Source: Sphingomonas phyllosphaerae 5.2 (GTDB lineage Bacteria; Pseudomonadota; Alphaproteobacteria; Sphingomonadales; Sphingomonadaceae). Taken from it: a DNA stretch of 64,000 nucleotides. The translations under genes were made by a program, and so were the position numbers. The notes beneath the pieces were generated by a model, which was not told where the DNA came from, did not search any database, and saw nothing but the letters and a program-made list of their open reading frames with translations. Within the stretch, counting starts at the first letter, position 1. Each line of letters opens with the position of its first letter. The stretch spans positions 905,501 through 969,500 of the forward strand of contig NZ_ATTI01000001.1 of the NCBI RefSeq assembly GCF_000419605.1. Direction: 5' to 3'. Positions 62,353 through 64,000 of the stretch are shown in pieces.

Positions 62353-63624
62353 ATGATCGCCTGGTTTCGCGACAGAGCACCGATCAGAACCAAGTTTATG
62401 GCGTTGGGGATCGCCTACACCAGCCTGGGCGGAGCGGCGCTGGCGGCGACGGGTGGCCTGGCGACAGGGTATCTTTCGGGAGCGATCGCGTTTGGGATCG
62501 TCGTGTGCGTCGTCGCGCTTATCGCGCTTGTTGCAGCCGTTTCGCGTGTGCTGGTCTGCGATCCTTATGTGAACACCGTCGTGCGGATGGAGGAACTGGC
62601 TCGTGGCGACTATACAAGCACGATCCGTTACACGCACATGAAGGATTGTGTCGGTCGCATGACCAAGGCGATGGAAGTGTTTCGCGACAACGGCCAGGCC
62701 ATCGCGGCTTCAGCCGCCGCCCAGCGCATGGTGGTAGAAGCGCTTGGACAAGGGCTTGGGCTGCTCGCTGACAACGACCTTACGCACCGTATCGAGAAGC
62801 CGTTCGGCGCCGACTACGAAGCACTTCGGGAAAACTTCAACCGTGCGATGTTGGCCGTATCAGACGCGATCGGCGCAGTGGCCGCCGCAACGAACGGGAT
62901 TAACAGTGGGGCGGCCGATATCCGGCAAGCCTCCGACGACCTGTCGCAACGCACCGAGCAGCAGGCGGCTTCGCTCGAGGAAACCGCTGCCGCGATGGAC
63001 GAGATTACCGGCACCGTCCGCAGCACCGCAGCCGACGCACGCCGGGCCAACACTGCTGTCGGTGAGGCACGTGCCGAAGCCGAAAGCTCGGGCGAAGTCG
63101 TCAGCCGCGCGGTCGATGCCATGGGCGGGATCGAGCGTTCGTCGTCGGAAATCAGCGAGATCATCGGCGTTATCGACGGCATCGCCTTCCAGACCAACCT
63201 GCTCGCGCTCAACGCGGGCGTCGAGGCAGCACGCGCCGGCGAGGCTGGCAGGGGCTTCGCGGTCGTCGCCAGCGAAGTCCGCGCACTGGCGCAACGCTCG
63301 GCCGACGCCGCGAAGGACGTGAAGGAAAAAATCAACGCGTCCGCCAAGCAGGTCGACGCAGGTGTCGCGTTGGTCAGCGAAACCGGCAGGGCGCTACAGC
63401 GGATTATCGCGCGCATCGGCGAGATCAGCGCGCTCGTCTCGACGATCGCCACCTCTGCGGAGCATCAGGCGACCGGGCTGCAACAGGTCAACACCGCCGT
63501 CTCCGAGATGGACGGGGTGACGCAGCAGAACGCCGCGATGGTGGAAGAGGCAACCGCCGCCGCGCGCAGTCTCGCCGAAGAGGCGGATCGCCTATCCGCC
63601 TACGGTCAGGACCCATTGATGTGA
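62353..63624 (+). CDS. Methyl-accepting chemotaxis protein without a sensor domain
   Basis: 423 aa from the ATG at 62353 (ribosome site aggggcagcaag); a GTG at 62338 is in frame. Two hydrophobic segments at about residues 14-36 and 40-66 with almost no periplasmic loop, so no external ligand domain. HAMP-like segments (about 70-180), then the signalling domain with [17 protein letters not shown] and NAAMVEEATAAARSLAEEA. It may sense membrane state or another cytoplasmic cue. It lies right after IS6 copy 3 and may have been carried by, or be transcribed from, that element. Confidence 0.9.
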   Translation: MIAWFRDRAPIRTKFMALGIAYTSLGGAALAATGGLATGYLSGAIAFGIVVCVVALIALVAAVSRVLVCDPYVNTVVRMEELARGDYTSTIRYTHMKDCVGRMTKAMEVFRDNGQAIAASAAAQRMVVEALGQGLGLLADNDLTHRIEKPFGADYEALRENFNRAMLAVSDAIGAVAAATNGINSGAADIRQASDDLSQRTEQQAASLEETAAAMDEITGTVRSTAADARRANTAVGEARAEAESSGEVVSRAVDAMGGIERSSSEISEIIGVIDGIAFQTNLLALNAGVEAARAGEAGRGFAVVASEVRALAQRSADAAKDVKEKINASAKQVDAGVALVSETGRALQRIIARIGEISALVSTIATSAEHQATGLQQVNTAVSEMDGVTQQNAAMVEEATAAARSLAEEADRLSAYGQDPLM

Positions 63625-63663
63625 GCGCCGCGATCTGATTCAGGCCCCGTGAGGAGAGCGTGG

Positions 63664-64000
63664 ATGAGCGACCTGTACTGGTTGACGGATGAGCAGATGG
63701 CGCGCCTGCAGCCGTACTTCCCCAAGAGCCATGGCAAGCCGCGGGTCGATGACCGACGGGTGCTGAGTGGCATCGTCTTCGTCAATCGCAACGGACTGCG
63801 CTGGTGTGATGCACCGAGCGCGTATGGTCCGCACAAGACGCTGTACAACCGGTGGAAGCGCTGGGGTGAACGGGGCGTTTTCCTGCGCATGATGGAGGGT
63901 CTGGCGTCAGCGGAGGCCGTGCCGAAAACAGTCATGATCGACGCGACTTACCTGAAGGCACACCGCACGGCATCGAGCCTGCGGGTTAAAAAGGGGATCT
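63664..64000 (+). CDS. IS5-family transposase (partial, runs off window)
   Basis: Starts at the ATG at 63664 (gtgaggagagcg upstream) with MSDLYWLTDEQMARLQPYFP, KPRVDDRRVLSGIVFVNRNG, LRWCDAPSAYGPHKTLYNRW and VMIDATYLKAHRTA before the window ends. This is the N-terminal half of the ISL/IS1031-type IS5-family transposase, with the first catalytic Asp in MIDATYLK. The rest lies beyond 64000. Confidence 0.9.
   Translation, partial: MSDLYWLTDEQMARLQPYFPKSHGKPRVDDRRVLSGIVFVNRNGLRWCDAPSAYGPHKTLYNRWKRWGERGVFLRMMEGLASAEAVPKTVMIDATYLKAHRTASSLRVKKGI

Noticed and set aside
1..64000. CRISPR array or tRNA/rRNA genes
   Set aside because: No regularly spaced short repeats and no recognisable RNA gene; the 60-bp repeats are kilobases apart and diverged.

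Overview
The window looks like a mobile or accessory region (plasmid or genomic island) of a sphingomonad-type alphaproteobacterium. The evidence is GC-rich coding, three large TonB-dependent receptors, a FecI/FecR pair, a VirB-type secretion operon, IS6, IS91, IS5 and IS481 family sequences, and broken genes at several IS boundaries. The genus is inferred from style only. No rRNA, tRNA, CRISPR array or replication gene was seen.

Layout. (1) 1-5.1 kb: end of a type IV secretion operon, virB8-virB9-virB10-virB11-virB2, with every junction overlapping by 4 bp. It is bracketed by three small paralogous secreted proteins. (2) 5.3-9.8 kb: an exported RHS/YD-repeat protein with a distinct C-terminal toxin-like domain, followed by a small membrane protein placed like an immunity gene. 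(3) 9.8-12.9 kb: a relaxase remnant, a complete IS6 element, and the 3' part of a GHKL-ATPase-like gene with a membrane-protein partner. (4) 13.5-21.1 kb: an autotransporter, then fecI-fecR-TonB receptor. (5) 21.4-34.4 kb: ordinary regulator/enzyme pairs (MAPEG, GST, WYL regulator, AraC/SDR, LysR/epimerase, YdeI, SRPBCC/ArsR, DUF4287, acyltransferase, DeoR-MFS-phosphatase). (6) 34.7-41.4 kb: two tiny coupled ORFs, a diheme cytochrome c, a monooxygenase, a TonB receptor and an M19-type peptidase. (7) 41.5-46.4 kb: a decayed NRAMP gene, an IS91-type element with its own integrase, an HxlR remnant and a SIR2-domain protein. (8) 46.9-51.5 kb: HxlR/SDR divergent pair and an 893-aa glycine-rich, coiled-coil, pore-former-like protein. 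(9) 51.7-56.7 kb: two divergent copies of a YfiR-like/TonB-receptor unit, one collapsed by an in-frame deletion and still coupled to a chemotaxis receptor. (10) 56.7-64 kb: IS481 fragment, two full IS6 copies in the same orientation flanking a truncated Gfo/Idh gene and a GH26-RTX protein, IS6 scars, a second chemotaxis receptor, and an IS5 transposase running off the end.

Most notable: the three secreted paralogs tied to the VirB operon; the RHS toxin/immunity pair; the truncated GHKL-ATPase/membrane pair; the pore-former-like protein; the deletion-fusion scar at 53.5 kb; and a family of about nine 60-bp intergenic repeats between 13 and 52 kb, each built from two similar half-units. All functions are inferred from motifs and context; no searches were run.
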